64,000 nt of DNA from Ampelocalamus luodianensis (GCA_036346255.1 CM070638.1:40052394-40116393), one strand, 5' to 3'; counted from the first letter of the stretch, positions 47,091-60,488 are shown. Translations and numbers: made by a program. The notes: a model not told the origin generated them from the sequence alone.

Positions 47091-50000
47091 TGTGAGGACC
47101 CCCGAGATCGGATCCGTATCATGCTAAGTGATTACGCCGTAAACGCAACACTTAACGTGAGACGAATACGATTCCGAGTGACCCGGATATGTGTCACATG
47201 CTAGCTCCCAAGGATCAGTGGCTAACATGCACATATCCTAGTACACAACATTGCAATCACATCCATACACAAGGTACAAGAATAAAAGAATCAATTACAA
47301 CATCATTTAAATAGCACCTTATAGTACAAGGTTGCGGAAGAGAGCCGATCGGCCAAATCTAATTAATCACAAATAAATTGCAGCGGAAGATAAACTTAAA
47401 ATTAAAAGGGAATAACCGAGTTGGTATGCCCACAATCCCACAAGCAACCAACTGGAGTTAAAGTCATTGCACCCGTCGTTCTCACCTGAACAAATAGACA
47501 CTGTTAGAGTACAAAGTTGTACTAGCGAGACTTTCAAAAGAAATAAAGATGCATGTAAGTATCAAAGGAAGACTACTACACTAGTCAGTTTTCAGCATAA
47601 AGCAAGTTTTGCATATAGATAAAAGATTCTAACTTGCCCTTTGTAAAATATTTAGAAAACATTTATTAACAGTAAGTGATGATCATCAATGGTATACTCT
47701 CCAAATATAATCAACACACGAACATCTCATTCGTGGCACAAATCATTTCTCAACAGAATTAACGCTCGAACAACGCGTTCATGAAATAATCTCAGATTTG
47801 AACAAACTAACATAATGACAAAACATTTCCAACCATAACCCAAACTTAATTACCAAAAGACTAATCAGGCTCGCTTCCCACAAGTGTTGTCCATAACCTA
47901 GACGCGAGGCTATTCGAATAGATTTAGTTACTCTGCAGAGTTGTGCACTTTACCCACACGATATGAATACCTTATACTGCCGCCATGCACTCTTCCAAGG
48001 AGTGTGACTAAGATATCATAACGAGGCCGCTATAATGTTATGTCCTAACTATCAAACCACCCGAGGACGGTCCCCATGGCGCATGCATACCGCTCAACCA
48101 TAGGGGAAACCCATGCGTAAGTAAGTCCCAATCAAACAAGAGACCCTTAAGAACAAGTAAGGCGACCCTTAACATGCCCCCGCGAGATTGACCAAAAGAA
48201 CAATTAAATACATAACAATAACAATTGTCAATCCCATTGTGTTTTGATAGCTAACACACAACAAATTATTAAGCCAAGCCTTCGCCATTATCCCGGCGTG
48301 TGGTTGCACGTAAGACTTGGTTCATCACACCACAAACCGGTCCTTAATCACTCAGACGGGGCTACACAATTCCATAACAACAATCGTAATTCATCATCAA
48401 CCTACACCCGTCCAAGTTAAGAACATAAAAAGCTCAACAAGTCCACAAACCCCAGATACGAAGATCTGGATACAACCCTTAAACCCAACATAATCCAATC
48501 CATAAAATCCTCAAATTTCATTAGGATTCAATTCAATTCATTGGCCGATGGACTAGCTCCATCAACCGCTCTTGGCTATGACTACTAGCAGGCTAAGCAT
48601 CGTTCTACAAACTAGTAACAATCCCATATAACATATGACCTTAGTCGTTCAAGGAAAAAGGGTAATCAACATTCAAAGGAGGGCTAATGTAGCAATTAGG
48701 AATTTAACTACTTCTACCCATAAACATATATTTCAAAATAGCATGCAATTGCGATAATAAAACTCACACAAAACATTTAAAAATCACTGGGAGCAATATG
48801 ATCAAGAGGAGGGTGCTCGCACCTTTGTTGTATCACTTGTTCAATCTCAAGTTATACTCATATTAATCTCACGAATATATCGTTATCGTCGAAAACCTAA
48901 TGAAAGACGATAATGCAATAAATATCGAATAAAACTAGAAATTCAACATGCTCAAAAATATATAAAATTTATACAATAGGTAGATTATGATTTTATATGA
49001 ATTTAGGTGAAAGATTCTTTTCATTTGGATTTAGTATGTGAAAGTTATGGCGGTTTGAATTTCAGATTTTAATACGCCTTCATTCGTATAATTTCATTAT
49101 GAAGTGAAAAATTGTAGAGTAGAGGTGAGTTGGATTACATGGATAAATAGGCAATATTATTACAAGTTCAAAACAGTTGAGTTTGCTTCAATTGGAGTTT
49201 TCATGATTTAGTTATTGATTTCTAAAGTTATCAGCATTATTAGTGTAAAAATAATGCCATTTAGGATCATTTTCCTCAAACTACAGTTTCTGTGATAGAG
49301 GTAAGTTTGAAGCCATTTTTATAATTAAGTTAATTTGAATTAGAAATTATCAAAACTGATTTCACTGTTTTTGGAGTTTCCAAGAATTACTTATGAATTT
49401 TTAAAGTTATCAGCCTTTTTCTACTTTAAAAATAATAGTGTTTATAGCTCATTTTCCAAAATAATGCTCTCTGTTATATAGACATGTTTGAAACCAATTT
49501 TAACATAAAGTTCATCAAAAATTAAAATTACCAGAAGAGGTTTCACTCAATTTGGAGTTGATTTGAATTAGATATGGATTTTTGAAGTTACATGATTTTT
49601 CAGTGTAACAATAATTCACTTCGGAATTTATATTAGCATTTAATACGTTTTGTACCGAGAGGAATCTAGCCAAAGTCTATGACGGGAGGGGTCCGGTGTA
49701 AAGTATTACTTTCCACTTTCTATTTAATTTCTGGTTAACACCGAGAGGTGGGCCCTAACGTCATTGACTCGGTCTTGTGAACCTAGTTCATGGTCCAAGT
49801 GCATAGGCCACTTAAGGGGACTAGGCCCACATGTCAAAGACCCTAGCACAACTCGGTTTAACTAAATACCTAGATTTCTGTTCACGGGGTCCCACATGTC
49901 ATAGGAACCACGCGAACCATTTAAACCTGATTTCCGGCAAAGATTCGCGCATTAATTTCTAATCATCGCTAACCTAACGACGCCGCTATGTGGACGGCCT

Positions 50001-52049
50001 GAGCTTCCATCAGCGTAGCTCGCTGACCGCGAGCTTGACCGCAGCCTCGCCGGCGACTCCGGCCTCGTCGGCCCCATCCAAGGCCAGGAATGGGTTCTTG
50101 GTAGCTTCACGAAGCATAAGGTGGCAGTGGCGCCGATCGAGATGGCTCGCACGGCGCGCCAGCCGGCGGCGAGCGGCGCAGACTCCTACGCTAACGTGCA
50201 GCGAAGGCACGGTGTAACTTCGAGCTAACCAATGCTTGTTCAAGCTACAAGGATGGTTACTGAAGCTCACCAGAGAGACGGAGAGGTCGGTGGAGCTCGG
50301 GAAGAAGCGGCTACCGGTAATGGCGGCGGCGTTGATGCGGTTGACGAGGAGAGGGCTCCCTGGGCAACAAGAAAGACAATGAGTGGTCAAGGGAGTTTGA
50401 GGGTGGCTCGTAGAAGGTGAAAATGCAGGGAATCGAAAAATGGCTCACCAGGATGACAAAGTGGTGATGAATAGTGTTGTCGGCCAAGATTTGAGCAAAA
50501 CCAGATTCACAAGCTCATGCGAAAGCATCGTTGGAATTAGATGAGGGGAAATGAGGTTTAGACCCCATGGCCCAAGATGGCGCGCAAGAAAAAGATCAAT
50601 ACTCACCGGAGGCAAGAATGACACCGATAGACAAGGCACGAAGCTTTGGTGCGCGCTCTAGGATGAAGAATGGCACAAAGGCGTTCCGAGCACTACACAA
50701 GAAATCAAAAGCTGCATTATCCAAAAATGGAAACGGCACACAAAGGAGAAGTTAAGGGATGCGGTGGTGTAGCACTTACCGGAGACTAGAGCCTAGAAGA
50801 GCCTCTTCTTCCTCAGCCCCGAGAGGAAGAATGAGGGGGAAAGGAGGGTGCCAAGGTGTTTTAACTGAGGAGAGTGACGGAGATGGAGGCGGCGTTAGCG
50901 GGCGATGCTCCCGGACTGGTCGTGAAAGGCGGTGGGTGGACGGCGTCCACTGGCACCGTTCTGAGCACGTCGGAGAAGCTCAACCGCGTGGCGAGGAGCT
51001 CCTGCGCGAGGTCAGAGACGACCCTGACAACACGGGCCTACGGCGGCAGTGTCTCAAACGTGCGCGCGCGTGTCAGAAGAGAAGGGGTGGTCGTGGGCCG
51101 TTGGATCTGCATCAAATGGCTCACGATCACTAAGGCGGGATTGAGAGTTATAAAGCAAGGGAGGTCGTGGGCCGTTGGATCTGCATCAAATGGCTCACGA
51201 TCACTAAGGCGGGATTGAGAGTTATAAAGCAAGGGAGGTCGTAGGCCGTTGGATCTGCATCAAATGGCTCACGACCTCATAGGCAGTCGTGAGTATTAAA
51301 AGGGCAGGGGTGGTCGTGGCCGTTGAACGTCGATCGGATGACTCACGACCTCCTAGGTGGGAATGAGGGTTATAAGGCACAGGAGGTCGTGGCCGTTAGA
51401 TTTTGATCGAGTGGCTCACGATCACCGGAGAGGCTCGGGTGACCGAACAGGTTGGGAAGGTCTGGACCGCTGGATTTAGATCCAATGCTTGCATGTGACA
51501 CACATTTAAGGGGGTTGGGCCGAGCTGGTTCGCTGAGCCGGACTCGAGCCCGAGGAACAGTGATGGTCAGTTAGGGTTAGGGTTTGACTGAGAAATAATT
51601 CAATTTCCTCCACTTTGACCAGAGCTTTAAAATTAAAAATAAATTTCAGAAAAATGTGAAATAAATCACAGAGGTTCCTGGGATAGCCTAATGTCCATAA
51701 AAAATTATTAAACTCACTGTTCATAATATAATTTTTTGTAAAATAAATTCAAGTTTAACCTAGGTCTTTTAAAGGTGTTTGAATTTTATGAGGGTTTAAA
51801 AATAGTCCCAAAAATTTGGCAAAAATTATATTTATTCATGATAATTATTATAGTATTTGAATAAATTATTTCCAGATGATGATCAAAAGTTTTTGTTGCT
51901 ATTTTTATTTGGAGTTTAAATTTGATGTGTATGTTTGATCTTTGATTTGGATTTTCCAATTACAATAATTTATGCAAATGATTTCAAAATGTCATGCATT
52001 ACTGATAATATGCATACTAAATTCCATTAATTAATTTGGGGATGTTACA
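47091..52049 (-). repeat. Element E 3' LTR
   Basis: Plus-strand TGTGAGGACCCCCGAG...GGGGATGTTACA, 4959 bp. It contains five tandem 74-bp units (51089-51458) and a block (48514-49668) missing from the other LTR. A 126-codon minus-strand open frame at 50010-50390 has no domain and is not called. Confidence 0.94.
51089..51458 (-). promoter_or_regulatory. Five 74-bp tandem repeats with TATA-like motifs (3' LTR)
   Basis: Units start at 51089, 51163, 51237, 51312 and 51385. The first two are identical apart from flanks. Each has GGTCGTGGCCGTTGGAT, TGGCTCACGAYC and, near its end, GTTATAAAGC or a variant (TATTAAAAGG, GTTATAAGGC). On the element strand this reads CTTTATAA. They lie 600-960 bp into the LTR, upstream of the GC-rich leader, so promoter or enhancer repeats of U3 are the best guess. 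Confidence 0.65.
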
Positions 52050-52070
52050 AACCTCCCCCCCCCCCCCTTA
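52050..52070 (-). other. Element E polypurine tract with a 13-G run
   Basis: On the element strand TAAG, thirteen G, AGGTT, directly before TGTAACATC. The G-run is longer than in elements A (6) and C (5). Confidence 0.9.
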
Positions 52071-52286
52071 CAAAAGATCTCGACCCCGAGATCGATAGGG
52101 TGGAAGCTGGATAGGAAGGTTCTAAAAGGAAACATAACATCTGTTGTCTTTATTTCCTTCAAAGATAGTGCTAAGATATCTTTCAAAGGTAGAACTAAGA
52201 TATCCTAACAAGGTTACAAGGAATTTTGATTTCATTTTCCTTCCCATTGCTTTGTTTAACCTTTCCTTACTAGAATTGAAAACACT

Positions 52287-55200
52287 TCATATAGAAGGAA
52301 AAAGATCAGGATAGTCGGCTCGCATCCGGTCTTTACGCTCCCAAGTTGCTTCATCTTCAGTATGGTTGCTCCATTGAACCTTGATGAACTTGAGATTACG
52401 GTTCCTTGTCTTGCGCTCCATTTCTTCAAGGATGCGAATCGGGTGCTCCCGATAAGAAAGATCGGGTTGCAAATCAAGATCTTCCAAATTGGTTGCTTCG
52501 GTAGGGATCCGAAGACACTTCTTCAGTTGAGATACGTGGAATACATTGTGCACATTATAAAGTGATGGTGGTAGCTCCAACTGATAAGCCACCAAACCTC
52601 GCTTCGCTAGAATTCGGAAAGGACCGATGTAGCGAGGTGCCAATTTGCCTTTGACTTGAAAACGTTGCATTTCTTTCATTGGAGAGACTTTAAGGTAAAC
52701 ATGATCATCTACCTCAAAGCTCAAATCACAACGACGACGGTCGGCATAAGACTTTTGACGAGATTGAGCCGTCCGTAGTCTCTCCCGGATCATACGAACT
52801 TGCTCTTCGGCTTCATTTATCATGTCCGGTCCAAAGAATTGTCTCTCCCCAGACTCGGACCAGTAGAGTGGTGTCCTACACCTTCTCCAATAAAGCATTT
52901 CAAAAGGTGACATTTGGAGGCTTGCTTGATAACTATTGTTATAAGAAAATTCCGCGAACGGCAAGCATTTATCCCATTTCTTGCCATAGGACAGCACACA
53001 AGCTCTCAACATATCCTCCAAGATTTGATTCACCCTTTCGGTTTGACCGTCGGTTTGCGGGTGGTAAGCGGTGCTAAAGGATAGTTGAGTTCCCATTGCT
53101 TCATGGAGGCAATTCCAGAAATACGAGGTGAATTGAGTACCTCGATCTGAAACAATTCTCTTAGGCACACCATGGAGGCATACAATCCTGGAGATGTACA
53201 ACTCCGCCAATTGATTTCCCGAATAAGTGGTCTTGACTGGAATGAAATAAGCAACTTTCGACAAACGGTCGACAATCACCCATATGGAGTCGTAACCAAG
53301 CTGAGTCTTATGAAGTCTGGTGATGAAATCCATCCCAATTTCATCCCATTTCCACTCGGGAATAGGGAGGGGTTGAAGCATACCCGCTGGCCGTTGGTGC
53401 TCGGCCTTCACCCGTTGACATACATCACACTCGGCAACAAAGCGTGCAATCTCCCGCTTCATCCGAGTCCACCACAATTTTTGCTTCAAGTCTTGATACA
53501 TCTTGGAGCTTCCTGGATGGATGGAGAAAAGAGAATCATGAGCTTCACGAAGGATTAACTCCTTAAGCTTCACGTCATTTGGCACAACCAAACGCTTTTC
53601 GAACCACAAAACACCTTGGTTGTCTTCGGAGAAACACTTGGCTTTGCTAGCCTTCATTTTCTGCTTAATTCTCTCCATACCCTTGTCATTCTTCTGGGCC
53701 ATCTTGATTTGATCCTCAAGGGTAGGTTTCACTTCTAAGACAGCGAGAAAACCTTCGCTAACCATCTCCAAGTTGAGTCGTTGAAATTCATTGCAAAGAG
53801 CTTCCGTTTCGGGTCGAACCGAAAGGCAGTTACATTGCGATTTTTGGCTCAATGCATCGGCAACGACATTGGCTTTCCCTGGATGATAATGAACTCCCAT
53901 ATCATAGTCCTTGATCAATTCAAGCCATCTTCTTTGCCTTAGGTTCAGATCGGCTTGAGTGAAGATATACTTCAAACTCTTGTGATCAGTGTAGACTTCG
54001 CAGCGATTGCCGATAAGAAAATGTCGCCACATCTTCAAAGCATGAACCACTGCTGCAAGCTCAAGGTCATGAGTAGGATAATTCACCTCATAAGGCCTCA
54101 ATTGCCTCGATGCATACGCCACAACTCGGCCCTCTTGCATAAGAACGCAACCAAGACCAAGGCGAGATGCATCGCAATAGATGTCGAAGCTTTTGTGGAT
54201 ATCTGGCAAAACTAACACTGGAGCAGAAGTTAGATGATCCTTCAACATCTGAAAGCTTGCTTCACAATCCGCTGACCATTCATACTTCTTTTCTTTCTTC
54301 AACAATTGGGTCATCGGTCTTGCTATTTTTGAGAAATTCTCGATGAAGCGGCGATAATAGCCCGCAAGACCGAGGAAACTACGGACTTCGGAGACGGACT
54401 TGGGCTGTTTCCAATTAAGCACATCTTGAACTTTGCTTGGATCCACAGCAACTCCGCCTTCGGATAGCACATGACCCAAAAAGGCGACCTCCTTTAGCTA
54501 AAATTCACATTTGCTGAATTTTGCATAGAGTCGATGTTCTCGAAGCTTGCCCAACACAAGACGGAGGTGTCCTTCATGCTCACTTTCAGATTTGGAGTAT
54601 ATGAGAATGTCATCAATAAATACGACCACAAATTTATCCAAATACTCCATAAACACTGAGTTCATGAGATTCATGAACAAGGACGGTGCATTTGTCAAAC
54701 CGAAGGACATGACGGTATACTCGTATAAGCCATAACAAGTTGAGAATGTCGTCTTAGGAATGTCTTCAGATCTGATCCTAACTTGATGATAGCCCAATCT
54801 CAAGTCAATTTTGGAGAATATACGAGCACCGTTCATTTGGTCGAACAAATCATCAATCCGTGGAAGCGGATACTTGTTCTTGATGGTGACCTCATTCAAC
54901 GAACGGTAGTCAACACACATCCGTAGACTGTGGTCCTTCTTCTTCACAAAAATAGCTGGGCATCCCCAAGGTGAGGAGCTTGGCCTAATGAAACCTTTCT
55001 CTTGAAGTTCTGTGAGTTACTTCTTCAATTCAACCAACTCATTTGGCGGCATTCGATAAGGACGTTTTGATATAGGAGCAGTTCCGGGCTGGAGCTCGAT
55101 CACGAATTCAACTTCTCGTGAGGGTGGCATGCCCGGTAGTTCCTCGGAAAAAATATCTGGGAACTCACATACCACTGGAACTTCACTCAAATCTGGCAAC

Positions 55201-56824
55201 TCTTCGCCGCTAAGGGCATAGAGGTGTGGATGCTCCAATTTCGGCACCATTTCGACTAGAAAACCAAGAGGATTTGTAAGAGTGATAACTTTGCGGGCAC
55301 AATCAATTTGACCATGGTTCTTGGACATCCACTTCATCCCAAGAATAACATCAAGGCCCGCTGAATTTATCACAATAAGATTGGCCGAAAACTTCACCCT
55401 TTTAATCTAAATTTCAACTTCACGACATTCATGAATGCTTCTTATTTCTGAACCCAGTGATTGAATCATCATAGGTGCAGGCATCAAGCTGAGTGAGATG
55501 TTGTGAAGTGTAGCAAAACTTATGGACATGAAAGAATGAGAGGCTCCTGAGTCGAATAACACGGTCGCAGGAGTTGAATTGACTAGAAATGTGCCCACCA
55601 CGACGTCGGGTGCTTCCTGCGCTTCCTCGGCGGTGACATGGTTGACATGAGCACGACCGGGGTTCTGAAAAGTGTCATCAGACCGCTGAACAAGGGAGTT
55701 CTCAAGGTCTTGGCGCTGACCGGGGTAGGCTTGGTGCTTCACCAGGCATTGACTTGCGAAATGCCCCGAATTGCCACAAGTGAAACAAGTAACATGCTTG
55801 TTTTGCTGGCGTTGGATTTGACACTTCTTTCCGGGCTGCCTTTGCTGGATTTCTTGCTGAGGTGGATAAGAAACTTGCATAGGAGATTCCGGAGGTACCG
55901 GTTCTTCAAAATCAGGAGGAGCGAGCTGCCAAGCACACGGTTCTTGAAAACTGTGGCTTGCTTAAATTTGTGCAGCTTTCTTGCGCTTTTGCGATTCTAC
56001 AACCGCTTGCATTTTATTTTCCACTACGATAGCCTTATTAACCAGTTGTTGGAAGTTTTGGAAGTCATGCACAGCAAGTGCTAGCTGCATCACTTCTGTT
56101 AGCCCGTTCAAGAACTGGTCTTGCTTCCTTGCATCGGTGGAGACATCGTCTGGAGCGTAACGAGCCAAACGATTGAACTCGCGGAGATACTCCAACACGG
56201 ACTTGTTATCTTGCTTCAGCGTGAGAAATTCATGCCTCTTGATACTCACGATGCTGGAGGGAACATGTGCCTCACGGAAAGCTATCCGGAACTCGTCCCA
56301 AGATGGAACGTGACTGGCGGGCTGCATGATGCAAAAATTATCCCACCATGCAGAAGCGGCCCCTTCGAGTTGATTGGAGGCGTATAAGACCTTCTCGTGG
56401 TCAGCACACTGAGCAACAATCAACTTCCGTTCGATGCTCCTGAGCCAATCATCGGCATCGAGAGGATCCTCTGAACAAGAGAACACAGGAGGCTTCATGC
56501 TTAGAAAATCAGCAAATCGGGAGCCATAAAGATCGGCTCCTTCCACTGCCATTTGGGCGCCTTGAACACTGGCGGTGTTTTGAGCAATTTGCTGCAAGAT
56601 TAGAGTTTGGTCTTGCTGACTCCGTTCCATCTGGATCAACACATCGGCCACAGATGGCCGAGGTGGAGTCACTTCTTCATGCTGACCCATATGCTGAAAT
56701 TGCGGTCTGGGTGCTCCGGATTGTGCCGTTGAGGAATCGGGGGCTGATCATCAGTGATTTGAGAACCCACGTGCTGTGAGTCCTCCATAACTTCCGACGT
56801 CAGACGAGTTTTAGGACCCGACAT
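52287..56824 (-). pseudogene. Element E gag-pol polyprotein, four in-frame stops
   Basis: The likely gag start is ATG 56824 (MSGPKTRLTSEV). One base lost near 56700 moves this N-terminus out of frame. From 56690 to the stop at 52287 there is one continuous frame, broken by stops at 55962-55964, 55407-55409, 55017-55019 and 54498-54500. Gag core: 56690-55962. Zinc knuckle CFTCGNSGHFASQC at 55746-55787. Protease DSG at 55545-55553. RT: KIDLRLGYHQ and FIDD at 54609-54620. The last 730 codons (54479-52287) carry RNase H (D103, E140, D165), integrase zinc site (H314, H321, C351, C354), DD35E triad (D384, D445, E481), SPRYIG-type end (APRYIGP) and a chromodomain (about 678-727, EATWE). Such proteins copy and integrate the element; the chromodomain is known to guide chromovirus integration to chromatin. 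The stops prevent full-length product. Confidence 0.93.
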
Positions 56825-57438
56825 CCTGTTGTCATTCAACTTGTTAGCAACCGGCAAAAAGGAATGGGAAGGGCATAAGGTAAGCAATAGACAACAAAGG
56901 GTAACTTAGCCTAGTATGAATGCACGATAAGAGCCATTTATGCATCATGAAAAATGGGTGCTATGGTCCAGGTGGACAGCACAAGATACAAACAAAGACA
57001 CGATTTGTTTTCCGACGTAGTTGCGGTACAACCCGCCCGTAGGTGATGCACAACTACTTGGAACAAAAGAGAGCAAATAGTCACCACAAAATCCAGCGTC
57101 TACAAGCTATGTAGTATCCTTAGGGGGTATATAATCTAAGAGTAAACCCTAGTTTATTCCTAAAATCGCAGCAAGGCATCGTCTTCTTGTTCCTCCATTA
57201 TTGCTCTTCACCGGTGACTATTTAACGTTTCTAGTGTTGGAAGAGAGACGAGCATTGGGGAAAATGATTTTTCTCAAATCAAAAGAATGGTAAGGTAAGG
57301 AATTAGATGTTAGGATGGGTAAGGAACAAAGGAATTATATTACTAATATTTTTGCCAAACTTTTGATAGTTTGAAAATTTTCTTTGTAACCCAAAATCCT
57401 AAGACGTCCATTGCTACGGCTTTAACCTACAGTCAGTA
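56825..57438 (-). other. Element E 5' untranslated leader
   Basis: About 0.6 kb between PBS and gag start; no additional frame is recognised. Confidence 0.7.
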
Positions 57439-57452
57439 TGGCTCTGATACCA
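57439..57452 (-). other. Element E primer-binding site
   Basis: Reverse complement reads TGGTATCAGAGCCA, four bases inside the 5' LTR, matching initiator-Met tRNA. It continues TACTGACTGTAG, shared with C1. Confidence 0.93.
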
Positions 57453-58642
57453 ACGCTGTGAGGACCCCCGAGATCGGATCCGTATCATGCTAAGTGATTA
57501 CGCCGTAAACGCAACACTTAACGTGAGACGAATACGATTCCGAGTGACCCGGATATGTGTCACATGCTAGCTCCCAAGGATCAGTGGCTAACATGCACAT
57601 ATCCTAGTACACAATATTGCAATCACATCCATACACAAGGTACAAGAATAAAAGAATCAATTACAATATCATTTAAATAGCACCTTATAGTACAAGGTTA
57701 TAAGAGGGCCGATCGGCCAAATCTAATTAATCACAAATAAATTGCAATGAAGATAAACTTAAAATTAAAAGGAATAACCGAGTTGGTATGCCCACAATCC
57801 CACAAGCAACCAACTGGAGTTAAAGTCGTTGCACCCGCGTTCTCACCGAACAAATAGACATCATAGAGTACAAAGTTGTACTAGCGAGACTTTCAAAAGA
57901 AATAAAGATGCATGTAAGTATCAAAGGAAGGCTACTACACTAGTCGGTTTCAAGATAAAGCAAGTTTTGCATATAGATAAAAGATTCTAACTTTCCCTTT
58001 GTAAAACATTTAGAAAACATTTATTAACAGTAAGTGATGATCATCAATGGTATACTCTCCGAATATAATCAACACACGAACATCTCATTCGTGGCACAAA
58101 TCATTTCTCGACAGAATTAACGCGCGAACAACGCGTTCATGAAATAATCTCAGATTTGAACAAACTAACATAATGACAAAACATTTCCAACCATAACCCA
58201 AACTTAATTACCAAAAGACTAACTGTGCCTGCTTTCCCACAAGTGTTGTCCATAACCTAGGACGAGGCTATTCGAATAGATTTAGTTACTCAGCAGAGTT
58301 GTACACTTTACCCACACGATATGAATACCTTATACTGTCGCCATGCACTCTTCCGAAGGAGTGTGACTAAGATATCATAACGAGGCCGTTACAATGTTAT
58401 GTCCTAACTATCAAACCACCCGAGGACGGTCCATGGCAGGCGATGCGATACGCTCAACCATAGGGGAAACCGGCCATGTAAGTAAGTCCCAATCAAACAA
58501 GAGACCCTTAAGAACAAGTAAGGCGACCCTTAACATGCCCCCGCGAGATTGACCAAAAGAACAATTAAATACATAACAATAACAATTGTCAATCCCATTG
58601 TGTTTTGATAGCTAACACACAACAAATTATTAAGCCAAGCCT

Positions 58643-59081
58643 TCGCCATTATCCCGGCGTGTGGTTGCACGTAAGACTTGGTTCATCACACCACAAACCG
58701 GTCCTTAATCACTCAGACGGGGCTACACAATTCCATAACAACAATCGTAATTCATCATCAACCTACACCCGTCCAAGTTAAGAACATAAAAAGCTCAACA
58801 AGTCCACAAACCCCAGATACGAAGATCTGGATACAACCCTTAAACCCAACATAATCCAATCCATAAAATCCTCAAAATCCTCGCCATTATCCCGGCGTGT
58901 GATTGCACGTAAGACTTGGTTCATCACACCACAGACCGGTCCTTAATCACTCAGACGGGGCTACACAATTCCATGACAACAATCGTAATTCATCATCAAC
59001 CTACACCCGTCCAAGTTAAGAACATAAAAAGCTCAACAAGTCCACAAACCCCAGATACGAAGATCTGGATACAACCCTTAA
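58643..59081. repeat. 201-bp near-tandem duplication in E 5' LTR
   Basis: 58643-58843 and 58881-59081 match except for a few transitions (for example GTGGTTGC to GTGATTGC, CACAAACC to CACAGACC). Only one copy exists in the other LTR (about 48283-48484). The second copy abuts the deletion junction with GCCAAAGTC. Confidence 0.85.
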
Positions 59082-60488
59082 CGCCAAAGTCTATGACGGG
59101 AGGGGTCCGGTGTAAAGTATTACTTTCCACTTTCTATTTAATTTCTGGTTAACACAGACAGGTGGGACCCTAACGTCATTGACTCGGTCTTGTGAACCTA
59201 GTTCATGGTCCAAGTGCACAGCCCACTTAAGGGGACTAGGCCCACATGTCAAAGACCCTAGCACAACTCGGTTTAACTAAATGCCTAGATTTCTGTTCAC
59301 GGGGTCCCACATGTCATAGGAACCACGCCAACCATTTAAACCGATTTCGGCAAAGATTCGCGCCATTAATTTCTAATCATCGCTAACCTAACGACGCCGC
59401 TACAGGACTCGGCCGAGCTTCCGACAAGCAGAGCTCGCTTGACCGCAAGCTTGATCGGAGCCTCGCTGGCGACTCCGGCCTCGTCGGCCCCATCCAAGGC
59501 CAGGAATGGGTTCCTGGTAGCTTCACGAAGCTTAAGGTGGCAGTGGCGCCGACTGAGATGGCCTGCACCGGCGGCTAGCCGGCGGCGAGCGGAGGCACTC
59601 CTACGGCTAACGTGCAAGCGAAGGCACGGTGTAACTTCGAGCTAACCAACGCTTGTTCAAGCTACAAGGATTTTTACTGAAGTTCACCAGACAGATGGAG
59701 AGGTCGGTGGAGCTCGGGAAGAAGCGGCTACCGGTAATGGCGGCGGCGGTGATGCGGTTCACGAGGAGAGGGCTCCCTGGGCCACAAGAAAGACAATGAG
59801 TGGTCAAGGGAGTTTGAGGGCGGCTCGTAGAAGGTGAAAATGCAGGGAATCGAAAAATGGCTCACCGGGATGACAAAGTGGTGATGAATAGTGTTGTCGA
59901 CCGAGATTTGAGCAAAACCAGATTCACAAGCTCCTGCGAAAGCATCGTTGGAATTAGATGAGGGGAAATGAGGTTTAGACCCCATGGCCCAAGATGGCGC
60001 GCAAGAAAAAGATCAATACTCACCGGAGGCAAGAATGACACCGATAGACAAGGCACGGCTTTGTGCGCGCCTAGGATGAAGAATGGCACAAAGGCGCCCG
60101 GCACTACACAAGAAATCAAAAGTCGCATTATCCAAAAATGGAAACGGCACACAAAGGAGAAGTTAAGGGATGCGGTGGTGTAGCACTTACCGAGACTAGA
60201 GCCTAGAAGAGCCTCTTCTTCCTCACCCAGAGGAAGAATGAGGGGAAAGGAGGTGCCAAGGTGTTTTAACCGAGGAGAGTGACGAGATGGAGGCGGCGTT
60301 GCGGCGATGCTCCTGACCGTCGTGAAAGGCGATGGGTGGACGGCGTCCACTGGCACCGTTCTGAGCACGTCGAGAAGCTCAACCGCGTGGCGAGGAGCTC
60401 CTGCGCGAGGTCAGAGACGACCCTGACAACACGGGCCCACGGCGGCAGTGTCTCAAACGTGCGCGCGCGTGTCAGAAGAGAAGGGGTG

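Noticed and set aside
50010..50390. 126-codon minus-strand frame in the E 3' LTR
   Set aside because: Broken into shorter frames in the E 5' LTR (59366-59807); no domain and no codon conservation.
51570..51590. Telomere-like TTAGGGTTAGGG
   Set aside because: Only two units, located at the same place in both E LTRs (also about 60960), so part of the LTR and not a telomere tract.
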